This document shows, one piece after another, positions 1 through 9,413 of a stretch of 48,261 nucleotides of DNA. The notes beneath the pieces are model-generated. The model was not told the origin of the DNA. It did no database searches and worked only from the letters and a program-made list of their open reading frames with translations. Source of the DNA: an uncultured Alphaproteobacteria bacterium (GTDB lineage Bacteria; Pseudomonadota; Alphaproteobacteria; RF32; CAG-239); NCBI GenBank assembly GCA_944392155.1, contig CALXVR010000012.1, positions 1 to 48,261 on the forward strand, in the 5' to 3' direction. Positions within the stretch are counted from its first letter, which is position 1, and each line of letters starts with the position of its first letter. A program made the position numbers and the translations under genes.

Positions 1-1
1 G

Positions 2-1330
2 GCGCCTGTTGTTGCGCCGGCTGAGGCTGTTGTCGTGTTTTTTGTTGCGGAGGCGGAGCCTGTCGTTGCGCCGGCTGAGCCTGTTGTCGAGGAAGTTGTT
101 GCAGAGGCGGAGCCTGTTGTTGCGCCGGCTGAGGCTGTTGTCGAGGAAGTTGTTGCGGAGCCGGAGCCTGTTGTTGCGCCGGCTGAGGCTGTTGTCGAGG
201 AAGTTGTTGCGGAGGCGGAGCCTGTCGTTGCACCGGCTGAGCCTGTTGTTGAGGAAGTTGTTGCAGAGGCGGAGCCTGTTGTTGCGCCGGCTGAGCCTGA
301 GATTAATCTGATGGAGGCGGAAGACGGTGATGAAGATGTTTATGTTGCAGATGCTAAAGAACCGTATTTTGAACGCAAAGATTATGTTGCTTCCGAGACC
401 TTAAAAGATAGTACGGAAACAGTTTCTTCTGAATTTGTTCAGGTTGCTTATCAGGCTATTTCTTTAACCGAAGAACAACATGCGGAAATGTTGGCTAAAG
501 ATTGTGTCGTTGATAAAAATTCCGGATTGCAATTTTTTGATCTTAGTGGCGGAAATTTGTTGCTTAATGTGGATGATGTTCAGGAGCTCGATGATTGGCA
601 TTTGATTATTTTTAATCAAAATATTGTTTCTGTCGAGCAAGGTAAGAAGTTTGAATTGGTACAGCCTTGTGATACAATTCGTCGAGCCACGGTTGTTAAA
701 CAAGGAATTGAAAAATTGGATATTTTTAATGAGGAAGAATATCAGTTTGAAAATCCCAAGGATAATTTTTTGACAGCTAAAAAGCATTTTATATATGGCA
801 AAGCAGAAGATGATACGGGATTGATCGTTAATGATTTTGTTAATATTGGATTGCGCTCCAATGTTGGAAAAATTTTAAATTTTGAAAATCCTGTGTTTGG
901 TTGGTTGAGCGGTCCTCAAGGAGCTCAAATTTATGTTGCACGATTGGGAAAAATGGCTGTTTTTGTTCCTAAGGATACGAGGGTGGATGAGGATGCCGCA
1001 AAAAAGAATGCTTTAAATTGGTTGAGTGGTAGTGAGGATGATAAGTATTTTGAGTTTTCGGGCGCATCTCAATCGACTGAGTTTGTAGGAAATGATGATA
1101 TTAAGAATATTCATGTTAATGTGGGGACATCGGCTTATGGATGGAATGTTTCCTTTGACAATGGCGTTACGATGAGTTTGCGTGATTTGCAGGAATTTGA
1201 GGGTAAGCATGGCAAGATGCCTTCCGAAAATGGCGAAATTAGCCATGGTCCTCTTAAACTTAAATTCAGCAATGTTGAGAAAATAGTTGTTTATCAAACG
1301 CCGCAATATTTTGGATATGGTCGGAAGTAA
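2..1330 (+). CDS. Ala/Glu/Pro/Val repeat protein, 5' end outside window
   Basis: The reading frame is open from base 2, so the true start lies before the window. The first 100 residues are five full copies and one partial copy of an 18-residue repeat (VVAPAEPVVEEVVAEAEP and variants), acidic and proline-rich, probably extended. About 340 further residues follow that I do not recognise, rich in Asp, Asn, Phe and aromatic residues, ending YFGYGRK. No membrane segment is visible in the part present. It converges on the lipoprotein gene with only 3 bases between the stop codons and no obvious terminator. The repeat part is far more GC-rich than the rest of the gene. The function is unknown. A surface-exposed stalk plus C-terminal domain is possible, but it could equally be a cytoplasmic scaffold. 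Confidence 0.75.
   Translation, partial: APVVAPAEAVVVFFVAEAEPVVAPAEPVVEEVVAEAEPVVAPAEAVVEEVVAEPEPVVAPAEAVVEEVVAEAEPVVAPAEPVVEEVVAEAEPVVAPAEPEINLMEAEDGDEDVYVADAKEPYFERKDYVASETLKDSTETVSSEFVQVAYQAISLTEEQHAEMLAKDCVVDKNSGLQFFDLSGGNLLLNVDDVQELDDWHLIIFNQNIVSVEQGKKFELVQPCDTIRRATVVKQGIEKLDIFNEEEYQFENPKDNFLTAKKHFIYGKAEDDTGLIVNDFVNIGLRSNVGKILNFENPVFGWLSGPQGAQIYVARLGKMAVFVPKDTRVDEDAAKKNALNWLSGSEDDKYFEFSGASQSTEFVGNDDIKNIHVNVGTSAYGWNVSFDNGVTMSLRDLQEFEGKHGKMPSENGEISHGPLKLKFSNVEKIVVYQTPQYFGYGRK
8..298 (+). repeat. 54-bp tandem repeat, 5 copies plus a partial sixth
   Basis: Units begin at 8, 62, 116, 170, 224 and 278 (partial). Each is 18 codons, so changes in copy number keep the frame. The copies differ by a few synonymous or Ala/Pro and Glu/Pro exchanges. 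The first copy differs from the others by five substitutions within nine bases (35-43), which turn EEV into VFF. Confidence 0.95.
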
Positions 1331-1333
1331 AGA

Positions 1334-2182
1334 TTATTTCTTTATCGGAAATACTTGTACATTGCCATTTATATTTGCTGTGTTTGCTTGATCCAACTGG
1401 GGCAAAGATGCGTTAATGTAGTTTTGTCCGGCAGAGCCCGTGGCATATTTTGCCTGTGCTGTTAAATCCGGATTGAGCGGGTAAGCATCCTTGGGCAGGC
1501 GGATTATCATATATCCAGTTCCGCCACCATAAGCAGGTCCCGACAGACCGACAGAATAAAAACCGCCGATGTAGCCATAGTCTAGGTCGATATAGTCAAT
1601 GACGAGCAAGGTTTTAATCATTGTTTGGCCGATGGTGGTCATGCCGCACATATAGCCGCTGTCTTCTAATACAATGTTGTCTGTGTTTTTGACATAAAGC
1701 AGAGATTTGGCCGGTTTGCAGTCCGGTGATTGTCCGTTATAGGTAACATTGTAGTTGAGAACAAGGTTAAGAGAGCGATTGCCTTTGGCTATTGAAACAT
1801 CTGTTATGTTTACAGAGTCAATGTACATGTAGGCCGGAGTCATGCCAACAGTAATCGGAAGAGAAATGAAGCTTTCCGTGCATGCATGGGTACCGGCATC
1901 TGCCTGACAGATGAGGGCTTTTTTGCGGTTGTTGTTGTCAAGAAGGTGCAGTAAGCTATTGTATATATATTCTCTTGACATGGATAGTTTGGCCGGGGCG
2001 CATTGTTTTGTTCTGCAGACAACAACAGATGAGGGCATACGCAGAGGTGCCGGTTCGCGAACGAGAGATGTCTTGAAGGGGTTGTTTAAGACATCCTGCA
2101 GACTGCGATTCCAAAATTCGCAGCCGCTTAAGCTTGCCGCAATGATACTTACCACAAAAATTTTGCGAAAAATATTTGACAC
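1334..2182 (-). CDS. Predicted lipoprotein of unknown function
   Basis: This protein has 282 residues. A basic start, a hydrophobic stretch and a lipobox LSGC with Cys at residue 21 show a type II signal peptide, so the mature protein should be lipid-anchored. The residue after Cys is Glu, not Asp, which fits outer-membrane sorting by the E. coli rule. The remaining ~260 residues contain several Cys residues and no family that I can name. The start at 2182 is supported by the signal peptide. It is transcribed away from the nuclease gene, with a 206-base gap holding a perfect 14-bp palindrome. Confidence 0.8.
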   Translation of the reverse strand: MSNIFRKIFVVSIIAASLSGCEFWNRSLQDVLNNPFKTSLVREPAPLRMPSSVVVCRTKQCAPAKLSMSREYIYNSLLHLLDNNNRKKALICQADAGTHACTESFISLPITVGMTPAYMYIDSVNITDVSIAKGNRSLNLVLNYNVTYNGQSPDCKPAKSLLYVKNTDNIVLEDSGYMCGMTTIGQTMIKTLLVIDYIDLDYGYIGGFYSVGLSGPAYGGGTGYMIIRLPKDAYPLNPDLTAQAKYATGSAGQNYINASLPQLDQANTANINGNVQVFPIKK

Positions 2183-2222
2183 TTTGAGTTGTCCTCTAAA
2201 CTATCTAATTTAAACTTTCAGC

Positions 2223-2236
2223 TTATCATATGATAA
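2223..2236. promoter_or_regulatory. 14-bp perfect palindrome between divergent genes
   Basis: The sequence TTATCATATGATAA is its own reverse complement. It lies 41 bases upstream of the lipoprotein start and 153 bases upstream of the nuclease start. It could be an operator, but palindromes of this size also arise by chance in AT-rich DNA. Confidence 0.3.
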
Positions 2237-2388
2237 AGATAACATAATAACAAATCTTTTAATGCTGTTATCCAAACTTTTTCACAATTTTTTCGAGGTT
2301 TTGTTGTTGCGGACAGGAAATCTTTTGTTGATTAAATGGGGAGAAGCTAATATAGTGATTTTTGACTGAAAATCGCGGAGATGGTTAA

Positions 2389-2853
2389 ATGTTTAGATAT
2401 TTTTTGCTGGTGTGCGGGATTGTTTTTGCGGCAGAACAGGTTTGCGCCAAAGAACAGGTTTATGCTGTCGACGGAGATAGTATAAAATTAGGTACGAAAA
2501 ATGTACGTTTAGCTCATATTGATGCGCCGGAATATTATCAGACATGTAAACAGGCGGACGGAAGTAATTATAATTGCGGAATTAAGGCGCGCGAGAAGTT
2601 AGAAAGTTTAATGAAACTCGGAGACTTGAGTTGCAAAACAATCGGTAAGGATATTTATAATCGTGATATGAGCGAATGTTTTGCAGGAAGAACAAATGTT
2701 AACTTAGAAATGGTGAAAAGCGGGTGGGCTGTTGTTTATAAAAGTAAAGATGTTGCTTATTTAAATGCTCAAAAAGATGCAAAACGCGCCAAACTTGGTG
2801 TTTGGCAGGGTAAATTTATGAAGCCGGAGCTTTACAGAATTTTGTTTAAATAA
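2389..2853 (+). CDS. Secreted thermonuclease-family (SNase) protein
   Basis: This is a 154-residue protein with a cleavable signal peptide (residues 1-20, ending VCA) followed by a staphylococcal-nuclease OB-fold domain. Visible motifs are YAVDGDSI, VRLAHIDAPE (Arg40 and Asp45 region), KAREKLESL, a second conserved Arg in YNRDMSEC (Arg92), and the family end motif LGVWQG. Enzymes of this family hydrolyse DNA or RNA phosphodiester bonds using calcium. The signal peptide places it in the periplasm or outside the cell, where it may scavenge nucleic acids. Four Cys residues could form disulfides. The start is supported by the signal peptide. Confidence 0.85.
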   Translation: MFRYFLLVCGIVFAAEQVCAKEQVYAVDGDSIKLGTKNVRLAHIDAPEYYQTCKQADGSNYNCGIKAREKLESLMKLGDLSCKTIGKDIYNRDMSECFAGRTNVNLEMVKSGWAVVYKSKDVAYLNAQKDAKRAKLGVWQGKFMKPELYRILFK

Positions 2854-2893
2854 AGTTTTGCGCATTAAAGTTAACTTTTTAGACAGATTCTTA

Positions 2894-2921
2894 TTGACAG
2901 CAGAAAAAAGTTATGTATATT
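2894..2921 (+). promoter_or_regulatory. Predicted sigma-70 promoter for rplU-rpmA
   Basis: A perfect -35 box TTGACA (2894-2899) and a -10 box TATATT (2916-2921) are separated by 16 bases. The predicted transcript would start near 2928 and have a leader of about 44 bases before rplU. Confidence 0.65.
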
Positions 2922-2971
2922 GCAAACAACGATTTATGTAATGAAATAATCAAATATTTAGGTGAATTGAA

Positions 2972-3274
2972 ATGTACGCAGTAATTAAAACAGGCGGAAA
3001 ACAGTACAAAGTTGCCTCAGGTGATGTTGTTAAACTGGAAAAAATCGCCGGTGAAGAAGGTAAAGAAGTAGTTTTCAATGAAGTTTTGGCTTTGGATGAT
3101 ACCATTGGTACTCCGTTGGTTGCCGGTGCTTCTGTTAAAGCTACGGTTTTGAAACAGGCTCGTGATGCGAAAGTTATTGTTTTTAAGAAAAAGAGAAGAC
3201 AGAATTATCGCCGTAAAAACGGTCATAGACAGAGCATCACAATTGTTAAAATTACTGATATTATCGGTAAGTAA
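2972..3274 (+). CDS. rplU: 50S ribosomal protein L21
   Basis: L21 is a structural protein of the large subunit that binds 23S rRNA. The protein has 100 residues, the usual length, and starts with the family signature [14 protein letters not shown]. The basic [16 protein letters not shown] stretch near the C-terminus contacts rRNA. An AGGTG ribosome binding site lies 6 bases upstream of the ATG. It is first in a unit with rpmA 23 bases downstream, the order found in most bacteria. Confidence 0.98.
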   Translation: MYAVIKTGGKQYKVASGDVVKLEKIAGEEGKEVVFNEVLALDDTIGTPLVAGASVKATVLKQARDAKVIVFKKKRRQNYRRKNGHRQSITIVKITDIIGK

Positions 3275-3297
3275 TAGGTTTTTAGGAGAGTATAGTC

Positions 3298-3552
3298 ATG
3301 GCACATAAGAAGTCAGGTGGTAGTTCGAATAACGGACGCGACTCAGAAGGCCGTCGTTTGGGTTTGAAGAAATCCGGCGGACAAGCTGTTATCCCCGGTA
3401 ACATCATTATCCGTCAGCGCGGTACAAAATATCATCCGGGTGAAAATGTCGGAATGGGTAAAGACCATACTATTTTTGCTTTGGTTGAAGGTAAGGTTGT
3501 ATTTACCAAAAAGGCCGACGACAAGACTTTTGTTTCGGTTGTTGCCGAATAG
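3298..3552 (+). CDS. rpmA: 50S ribosomal protein L27
   Basis: L27 lies near the peptidyl transferase centre and helps place the tRNA acceptor ends. The 84-residue protein begins [20 protein letters not shown], the typical form without the cleaved N-terminal extension of Firmicutes. TAGGAGAG precedes the ATG as a strong ribosome binding site. A hairpin at 3577-3608 separates it from obgE. Confidence 0.98.
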   Translation: MAHKKSGGSSNNGRDSEGRRLGLKKSGGQAVIPGNIIIRQRGTKYHPGENVGMGKDHTIFALVEGKVVFTKKADDKTFVSVVAE

Positions 3553-3576
3553 GTTTTGCCCGAAGAAGGTTTAGGC

Positions 3577-3608
3577 GGAGGGGGTGTCTAGCATCCCCTC
3601 TGTTTTTG
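3577..3608 (+). terminator. Terminator after rpmA
   Basis: A GC-rich hairpin (GAGGGG paired with CCCCTC around a short inner stem) is followed by TGTTTTTG. It probably ends or attenuates the rplU-rpmA transcript before obgE. Confidence 0.7.
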
Positions 3609-3656
3609 TCTTAATGAAAAGAAATTTTGCCTTTGCGCTTGAAGTAAGTTTTATGA

Positions 3657-4745
<1,089 letters not shown>

Positions 4746-4756
4746 GAGTTTGAAGA

Positions 4757-5116
4757 TTGGCAAAAGCAGCTAAGAAAATAGAAGTTAATGATGAAGAAAA
4801 GGTTTTGGACATCATTGTTAAAACCTTAGATGATAATAAGGCCGAAGATGTGGTTGTAATTGATTTGAAAGGGAAGACCTCTATAGCTAACCAGATGGTT
4901 GTGGCTAGCGGTACTTCGCAACGCCATGTGGCTTCTTTGGCAGAAAAAGTGCAAGAAAACCTAAAAGCTGCCGGATATAAGTCTACGGCAGAAGGAGAGG
5001 AAAAGGCTGATTGGGTGTTGATTGATGCTTTTGATGTGATTGTTCATATTTTTAAGCCTGAAGTCAGGGAATTTTATAGTCTTGAAAAGATGTGGCAGTC
5101 GGTTAAGCCAAGATAA
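4757..5116 (+). CDS. rsfS: Ribosomal silencing factor RsfS
   Basis: RsfS binds L14 and blocks joining of the 30S and 50S subunits when nutrients are scarce. The 119-residue protein carries the family pattern DVVVIDLKGKTSIAN, MVVASGTSQRH, ADWVLIDAFDVIVHIF and REFYSLEKMW. It appears to start at a TTG codon, preceded by TAGGAG that overlaps the obgE stop. It lies 11 bases after obgE, so the two are probably co-transcribed. The transcript ends at the hairpin just downstream. Confidence 0.95.
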   Translation: MAKAAKKIEVNDEEKVLDIIVKTLDDNKAEDVVVIDLKGKTSIANQMVVASGTSQRHVASLAEKVQENLKAAGYKSTAEGEEKADWVLIDAFDVIVHIFKPEVREFYSLEKMWQSVKPR

Positions 5117-5128
5117 GAATGGATTTAA

Positions 5129-5161
5129 ACAAAAAGCGGTTTTATAAAACCGCTTTTTGTT
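5129..5161. terminator. Bidirectional terminator between rsfS and the HAD gene
   Basis: AAAAAGCGGTTTT pairs perfectly with AAAACCGCTTTTT around a TAT loop. There are A and T runs on both sides, so it can work on both strands. The last codons of the minus-strand HAD gene lie inside it. Confidence 0.9.
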
Positions 5162-5630
5162 TGTATATTTGTTCTGCAAATTCGGAGAGCTTTAGAAATG
5201 TTTCAAAACGGATGCCATCAAAGGTATCTGTACGAAAATAGTTTAAGTTTTTGCCTTCATACCAATGAAATTCGTCATCAAGAATCAGATGGTATGCAAC
5301 ATTGTATTTTTGTAGAATGTTTTTAACATATTCAGCTCTATCCATTCTGACGGGAACAATTTCTTCTTGAGGATGAAGTTCCAAGTTATTGACCCTATAG
5401 GTGTTTTTTAATATTTTTGTTAATTCGGCTTTACTATAGCTTCCGGGGCTGGAGCTTATTGGAATAAAATAAGCGGGAAGACCTGCGGAGTTGGCTATAT
5501 TGGACAGAACACGAATCATTGATGCACTGAAGGGTTCGTCTAAATGGTGAAATTCATCTGAAAAGTTTTCTGCGTATGTTTTTATGACGCCGTCATAATC
5601 GATAAACATATAAAGGTGTGAAGTATCCAT
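5142..5630 (-). CDS. HAD-like hydrolase domain protein
   Basis: With the start at 5630 the protein has 162 residues and begins MDTSHLYMFIDYDGVI. FIDYDGV matches HAD motif I (the nucleophile Asp in DxDGV), and LILDDEFHW near the C-terminus matches motif IV with paired acidic residues. SISSS may be motif II. It resembles small HAD domains found alone or in RNA-repair proteins, but the substrate is not evident. An upstream ATG at 5711 would add 27 residues overlapping the previous gene. I prefer 5630 because the extension has no HAD similarity and a hairpin terminator (5648-5681) lies within it. No clear ribosome binding site is seen at either start. Confidence 0.7.
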   Translation of the reverse strand: MDTSHLYMFIDYDGVIKTYAENFSDEFHHLDEPFSASMIRVLSNIANSAGLPAYFIPISSSPGSYSKAELTKILKNTYRVNNLELHPQEEIVPVRMDRAEYVKNILQKYNVAYHLILDDEFHWYEGKNLNYFRTDTFDGIRFETFLKLSEFAEQIYKQKAVL

Positions 5631-5647
5631 GATTGTATGTAAATTAA

Positions 5648-5681
5648 GGAAGAAAGCAAAAATAAATTTTGGCTTTCTTCC
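5648..5681 (-). terminator. Hairpin terminator between two minus-strand genes
   Basis: GGAAGAAAGC pairs with GCTTTCTTCC around an A/T-rich 14-base loop. It is followed on the minus strand by TTAATTT. It should end the transcript of the 5696-6280 gene. Confidence 0.55.
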
Positions 5682-5695
5682 TTTGGTTTGATGGC

Positions 5696-6280
5696 TTACA
5701 TATTTGAACAACTATGTAAGTCTAATTTTTTCTTTCTCCAATTTTGGATATCGGTTAAAGCTGTTTGTATTTTATCTTTTGGTGCGTATTGTGCCAGAAT
5801 AAGCTTTAAGCCGGAATCGGAGTTTAAAAGAACACATGTAGGATAAACCTTTAACTCTTCGCTAACCCGATAGTTGAGAACAATTTCTGCGTCTTCTCCT
5901 GATAATTTGTATTTTCCCATTTGAACAGAGGCTCTGCAAAGCGGAAATGTTTGGTATTGACGGTTTAGGGTCATAAAAATCTCGCTTGAACCGATTGGTG
6001 CAAAATAGCAAAACTTTTTACCTTTCCATAACCAAGCCGGAAATTTTCCACCACGCGGATGAATAGCGTTCATCTGACAATGCTGAACCAGAGGCATATA
6101 GATTTTTTTGCCGGTTATGTTGTGCAAAGCGTAAGCAAATTTTTCTGCCGAGAAAAACAAGTTCGGGCGATTGTCTTTAAAGAGTAAAATCCCTTCAGGA
6201 GTTTTGTCCTTAAGTCTGGGGTTGAGCCAGAGATAATTTCTTTCTAACAAGAAAGTTTTAATTCGTTTTATCAGTTTCAT
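5696..6280 (-). CDS. Conserved-looking hypothetical protein
   Basis: This protein has 194 residues, is basic and has no signal peptide or membrane segment. Its features are many aromatic residues (PAWLWKGKKFCYFAP), a C-terminal segment similar in style to a small alpha/beta domain, and a closing HSCSN. I cannot assign a family. It starts 10 bases after the stop of the small membrane protein gene upstream and may share its transcript. No good ribosome binding site is visible at the ATG, so the start is uncertain. Confidence 0.65.
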   Translation of the reverse strand: MKLIKRIKTFLLERNYLWLNPRLKDKTPEGILLFKDNRPNLFFSAEKFAYALHNITGKKIYMPLVQHCQMNAIHPRGGKFPAWLWKGKKFCYFAPIGSSEIFMTLNRQYQTFPLCRASVQMGKYKLSGEDAEIVLNYRVSEELKVYPTCVLLNSDSGLKLILAQYAPKDKIQTALTDIQNWRKKKLDLHSCSNM

Positions 6281-6290
6281 AAAAATAATT

Positions 6291-6473
6291 TTATAAAGGT
6301 TTGAAACATAAGAGTGCCGTCATTAATAAAATGGCTATTAATAGGGTGAGAAAGTACCAACCGATATGGGTCGGGTGTTCAATTTCATCATCATGCCATT
6401 GAGGTAATGGCGTTGCATTTTCTTCCTGTGCCTTGGCGTCTGGCTCAAGGTTTTGTGTGTTTGGATCTTTCAT
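6291..6473 (-). CDS. Small single-pass membrane protein
   Basis: This 60-residue protein has a polar, acidic first half (with PLPQWHDDEIEHPTHIGW) and one strong membrane helix (residues ~39-57), ending CFKPL. The likely topology is N-terminus in the cytoplasm with a C-terminal anchor. It lies 10 bases upstream of the unknown 194-residue gene and is divergent from rlmH. No family is recognised. The coding call rests on the clear helix, the amphipathic composition and the spacing. Confidence 0.55.
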   Translation of the reverse strand: MKDPNTQNLEPDAKAQEENATPLPQWHDDEIEHPTHIGWYFLTLLIAILLMTALLCFKPL

Positions 6474-6622
6474 ATTTCAAATATTTATAGGGTAAAACAT
6501 AATCGTAGAGAGTTTTTAATATTTTTCTGAGCACAATATGCGCTAGTTTTGTCCAAATGTCAATGTCGGTTGACAAATTTTGTAAGATGTTTTTTACTGA
6601 CAATGATTTGTGGAGAAATAAG

Positions 6623-7063
6623 ATGAAAGCAACAATTTTAGCTATCGGAAAATGTAAGAAAAATTCGCCTGAAGCAATGATTATTGAAGAATATGTCAAG
6701 CGGTCTTCATGGGATGTGGTTATCAAAGAAAAAGATAATGCCACCCAAGAGGAAGAGGCTAAATTTTTGCAAAGTAATATTCCTTCCTCAGCTAAGGTTA
6801 TTGTGCTTGATGAACGTGGCGAAAATATGAAAAGTTTGGAATTGGCCGCCAAAATTGAAAATTGGATGCTAAATGGTTGCTCAGAAATCTGCTTTCTTAT
6901 CGGTGGCGCAGACGGACATTTGCCTTCAACCCGCGCAAAAGCCGATTTGTTGCTCTCTTTTGGGAAGCTTACTTTGCCTCATATGCTTATGAGGGCTGTT
7001 TTGGCAGAGCAAATATACCGTATTCAGACGATTATTGGTCATCATCCCTACCATCGTGAGTAA
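6623..7063 (+). CDS. rlmH: 23S rRNA (pseudouridine-1915-N3) methyltransferase RlmH
   Basis: RlmH is a SPOUT-class enzyme that uses S-adenosylmethionine to methylate N3 of pseudouridine 1915 in helix 69 of 23S rRNA. The protein has 146 residues from the ATG at 6623, close to the family length of about 155. Motifs are ILAIGK, VIVLDERGE, FLIGGADG (trefoil-knot SAM site), the LTLPHMLMRAVLAEQIYR helix and the end HHPYHRE. GGAGAAATAAG precedes 6623. An in-frame ATG 66 bases upstream would add residues foreign to the family. In many alphaproteobacteria rsfS and rlmH are adjacent; here three genes separate them. Confidence 0.95.
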   Translation: MKATILAIGKCKKNSPEAMIIEEYVKRSSWDVVIKEKDNATQEEEAKFLQSNIPSSAKVIVLDERGENMKSLELAAKIENWMLNGCSEICFLIGGADGHLPSTRAKADLLLSFGKLTLPHMLMRAVLAEQIYRIQTIIGHHPYHRE

Positions 7064-7428
7064 AAAATTTGTATAACGGGTAACTAATACAGAAATTTCA
7101 GGTCAAAAGTGTCCTCACGTACTTCTATGTACCAATTCCGACTATGCCTTTGTTGCGAAAGCTGTCGCATTCTAACAAAGGAAAGTCTCATTGCTTTTCC
7201 TTAAAGAAAGCACATTTGGGTGCTTTCTTTTGCGGCAGGGTACTTTTGCCTTTATTTCTTATTATTTACCTCGTTCTCCAAACTTTTGAAAAAGTTTGCA
7301 AGCTGTTGCCAGCTTGACCGCGATACCGGCTGTGGCGCTAATCATTGTTGGACCGCGTTGCTTCCGGCGTGCATATCTATCTTTCGTGCCTCGTGGCTTT
7401 ATGTTTGGGGAACTTAGGCTCTATTGAA
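7064..7428. other. 365-base gene-free region with hairpins and repeat-like sequence
   Basis: No convincing gene is present. It holds TCACGTACTT followed by GTAC (7115-7131), a core also found in the 120-bp repeats near 34.9 kb. It also holds an inverted repeat CCTTTGTT/AACAAAGG (about 7147-7181) and the 10-bp hairpin at 7203-7230. The last 170 bases resemble nothing I know. It may be decayed repeat DNA between convergent rlmH and uvrB. Confidence 0.5.
7203..7230. terminator. Hairpin between rlmH and uvrB
   Basis: AAAGAAAGCA pairs perfectly with TGCTTTCTTT around CATTTGGG. The T-rich right arm can serve either strand. It is the best terminator candidate for rlmH, although it lies 140 bases downstream. 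Confidence 0.55.
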
Positions 7429-9411
7429 TTACAAATTTTTCATTGCCAAAAATTCAAGTTCTTTAATCTTATCTCGATAGATAACAGCGGTTTCAAATTC
7501 CAGATTGGCGGCTGCATCTTTCATCAGTTTGGTATATTCTTTTATCTTCTTATCAATATTTTTGATTTCTTCAACGTCTTTGCTGTCATCTTTAACAAAG
7601 TCGGTTTCGGTCATTTCTTTTAAGGTTGAAGAAATGCTCTTTTTGATGGTCTTCGGTGTAATGCCGTGTTCAGCATTATAATTCATTTGTTTTTCACGGC
7701 GGCGTTGTGTTTCATCTAAAGCTTGTTTGATGGAGCCGGTTATTTTGTCGGCGTACAGAATAACTTTTCCCTCCGCATTTCTCGCGGCGCGGCCAATGGT
7801 TTGAATCAATGATCTTGTGGAACGCAAAAAGCCTTCTTTATCTGCATCCAGAATGGCTACAAGTGAGCATTCGGGGATATCCAAGCCTTCTCTCAGCAGG
7901 TTAATGCCGACTAAAACATCAAAAATTCCTAATCTTAAGTCTCGGATGATTTCTATACGCTCCAAAGTATCAATATCAGAGTGCAGGTATCTCACTTTTA
8001 TGCCGTTGTCATTGAGATATTCGGTTAAATCTTCCGCCATCTTTTTGGTCAAAGTTGTTACCAAAACACGCTCGCCTTTGGCTATGACTTTGCGGCATTC
8101 TTCCATAAGGTCATCAATCTGATTTTCTACCGGTCGAACGACACAAACAGGATCAGCCAAGCCTGTCGGACGGATGACTTGTTCTACAAAACTGCCGCCG
8201 CTTTGTTCTAACTCCCAATCTCCGGGGGTGGCGGAAACAAAGATTGTTTGTCCGCGCATAGCATCCCATTCAGCAAACTTCAAAGGTCTGTTGTCAACGC
8301 AAGAAGGTAATCTGAAACCATAGTTTGCCAGAGTGGATTTTCTGTTATAGTCGCCTCTATACATTCCGCCGATTTGCGGTACGGAAATATGACTCTCATC
8401 AATAAAAATGATGGCATTCGGTGGGAGATATTCAAACAAAGTCGGGGGTGGTGCACCTGCCGGTCTGCCGGTTAGGTAGCGTGAATAGTTTTCAATTCCC
8501 TTACAGTGCCCTGTCGTTTCCAGCATTTCTAAGTCAAAACGTGTACGTTGTTCCAGTCTTTGGGCTTCCACTAGTTTATTTTGACTCTTTAATTCTTCCA
8601 AACGCTCTTTCAGCTCTTCTTTGATATGTACAATGGCTTGAGAAAGAGCGGGACGCGGTGTTACATAGTGGTTGGCCGGATAGACCGTTACTTCTTTTAA
8701 TTCGGCTGTCTTCTTTCCGGTTAGAGAATCGAATTCGTAAATGCTTTCAATCTCGTCTCCAAAAAAGGAAATCCGCCAAGCTCTGTCTTCGTAGTGTGCC
8801 GGAAAAATGTCTAAAACATCGCCTTGCACGCGGAAGGTACTGCGGACAAAGTTTTGTTGATTGCGTTCATATTGCAACTCTGCCAAGCGGTGGTAAACTT
8901 CTTTGGGTTCAATCTCATCTCCAACCTTGAGCGGAATGGTCATTTGCGAATAAGATTCCACATCACCCAAGCCATAAATGCAGGAAACGGAAGCAACAAT
9001 AATTACATCATTGCTTTCCAAAATATTGCGTGTGGCGGCGTTGCGCATACGGTCTATTTGTTCATTAATAGCCGAATCTTTTTCAATGTAAGTATCTGTT
9101 TTGGGCACATAGGCTTCCGGCTGATAATAATCATAATAGGAAACGAAATATTCGACGTGATTGTTTGGGAAAAATTCTTTCATTTCCGAATAAAGCTGAG
9201 CGGCTAAAATTTTGTTCGGGGCCATTATCAGAGCCGGACGTTTGCTTTGTTCAATAACCTTGGCCATGGTAAAGGTTTTACCGCTTCCGGTAACGCCTAA
9301 CAAAACCTGATTCTTTTCGCCGTTTTGGATGCCTTCGCAAAGCTCTTTAATGGCTTGCGGTTGGTCGCCGGCAGGTGCAAAAGGGCTTTCTATTTTGAAA
9401 TCTTGTGCCAT
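7429..9411 (-). CDS. uvrB: Excinuclease ABC subunit B
   Basis: UvrB is the damage-verifying helicase of nucleotide excision repair and works with UvrA and UvrC. The 660-residue protein has Walker A GVTGSGKT, the beta-hairpin [12 protein letters not shown], helicase motifs including FIDESH and [21 protein letters not shown], the motif VI region QTIGRAARN, and a C-terminal UVR domain (about residues 620-655) for UvrC binding. The ATG is 2 bases after the stop of the upstream TPR-protein gene, so it is probably translated from the flagellar operon transcript in addition to any promoter of its own. No LexA box was identified. Confidence 0.98.
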   Translation of the reverse strand: MAQDFKIESPFAPAGDQPQAIKELCEGIQNGEKNQVLLGVTGSGKTFTMAKVIEQSKRPALIMAPNKILAAQLYSEMKEFFPNNHVEYFVSYYDYYQPEAYVPKTDTYIEKDSAINEQIDRMRNAATRNILESNDVIIVASVSCIYGLGDVESYSQMTIPLKVGDEIEPKEVYHRLAELQYERNQQNFVRSTFRVQGDVLDIFPAHYEDRAWRISFFGDEIESIYEFDSLTGKKTAELKEVTVYPANHYVTPRPALSQAIVHIKEELKERLEELKSQNKLVEAQRLEQRTRFDLEMLETTGHCKGIENYSRYLTGRPAGAPPPTLFEYLPPNAIIFIDESHISVPQIGGMYRGDYNRKSTLANYGFRLPSCVDNRPLKFAEWDAMRGQTIFVSATPGDWELEQSGGSFVEQVIRPTGLADPVCVVRPVENQIDDLMEECRKVIAKGERVLVTTLTKKMAEDLTEYLNDNGIKVRYLHSDIDTLERIEIIRDLRLGIFDVLVGINLLREGLDIPECSLVAILDADKEGFLRSTRSLIQTIGRAARNAEGKVILYADKITGSIKQALDETQRRREKQMNYNAEHGITPKTIKKSISSTLKEMTETDFVKDDSKDVEEIKNIDKKIKEYTKLMKDAAANLEFETAVIYRDKIKELEFLAMKNL

Positions 9412-9413
9412 TG

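Noticed and set aside
7258..7428. Small plus-strand frames after the 7203-7230 hairpin
   Set aside because: They have no ribosome binding site, no family support and poor codon quality. They run into the uvrB 3' end on the opposite strand.
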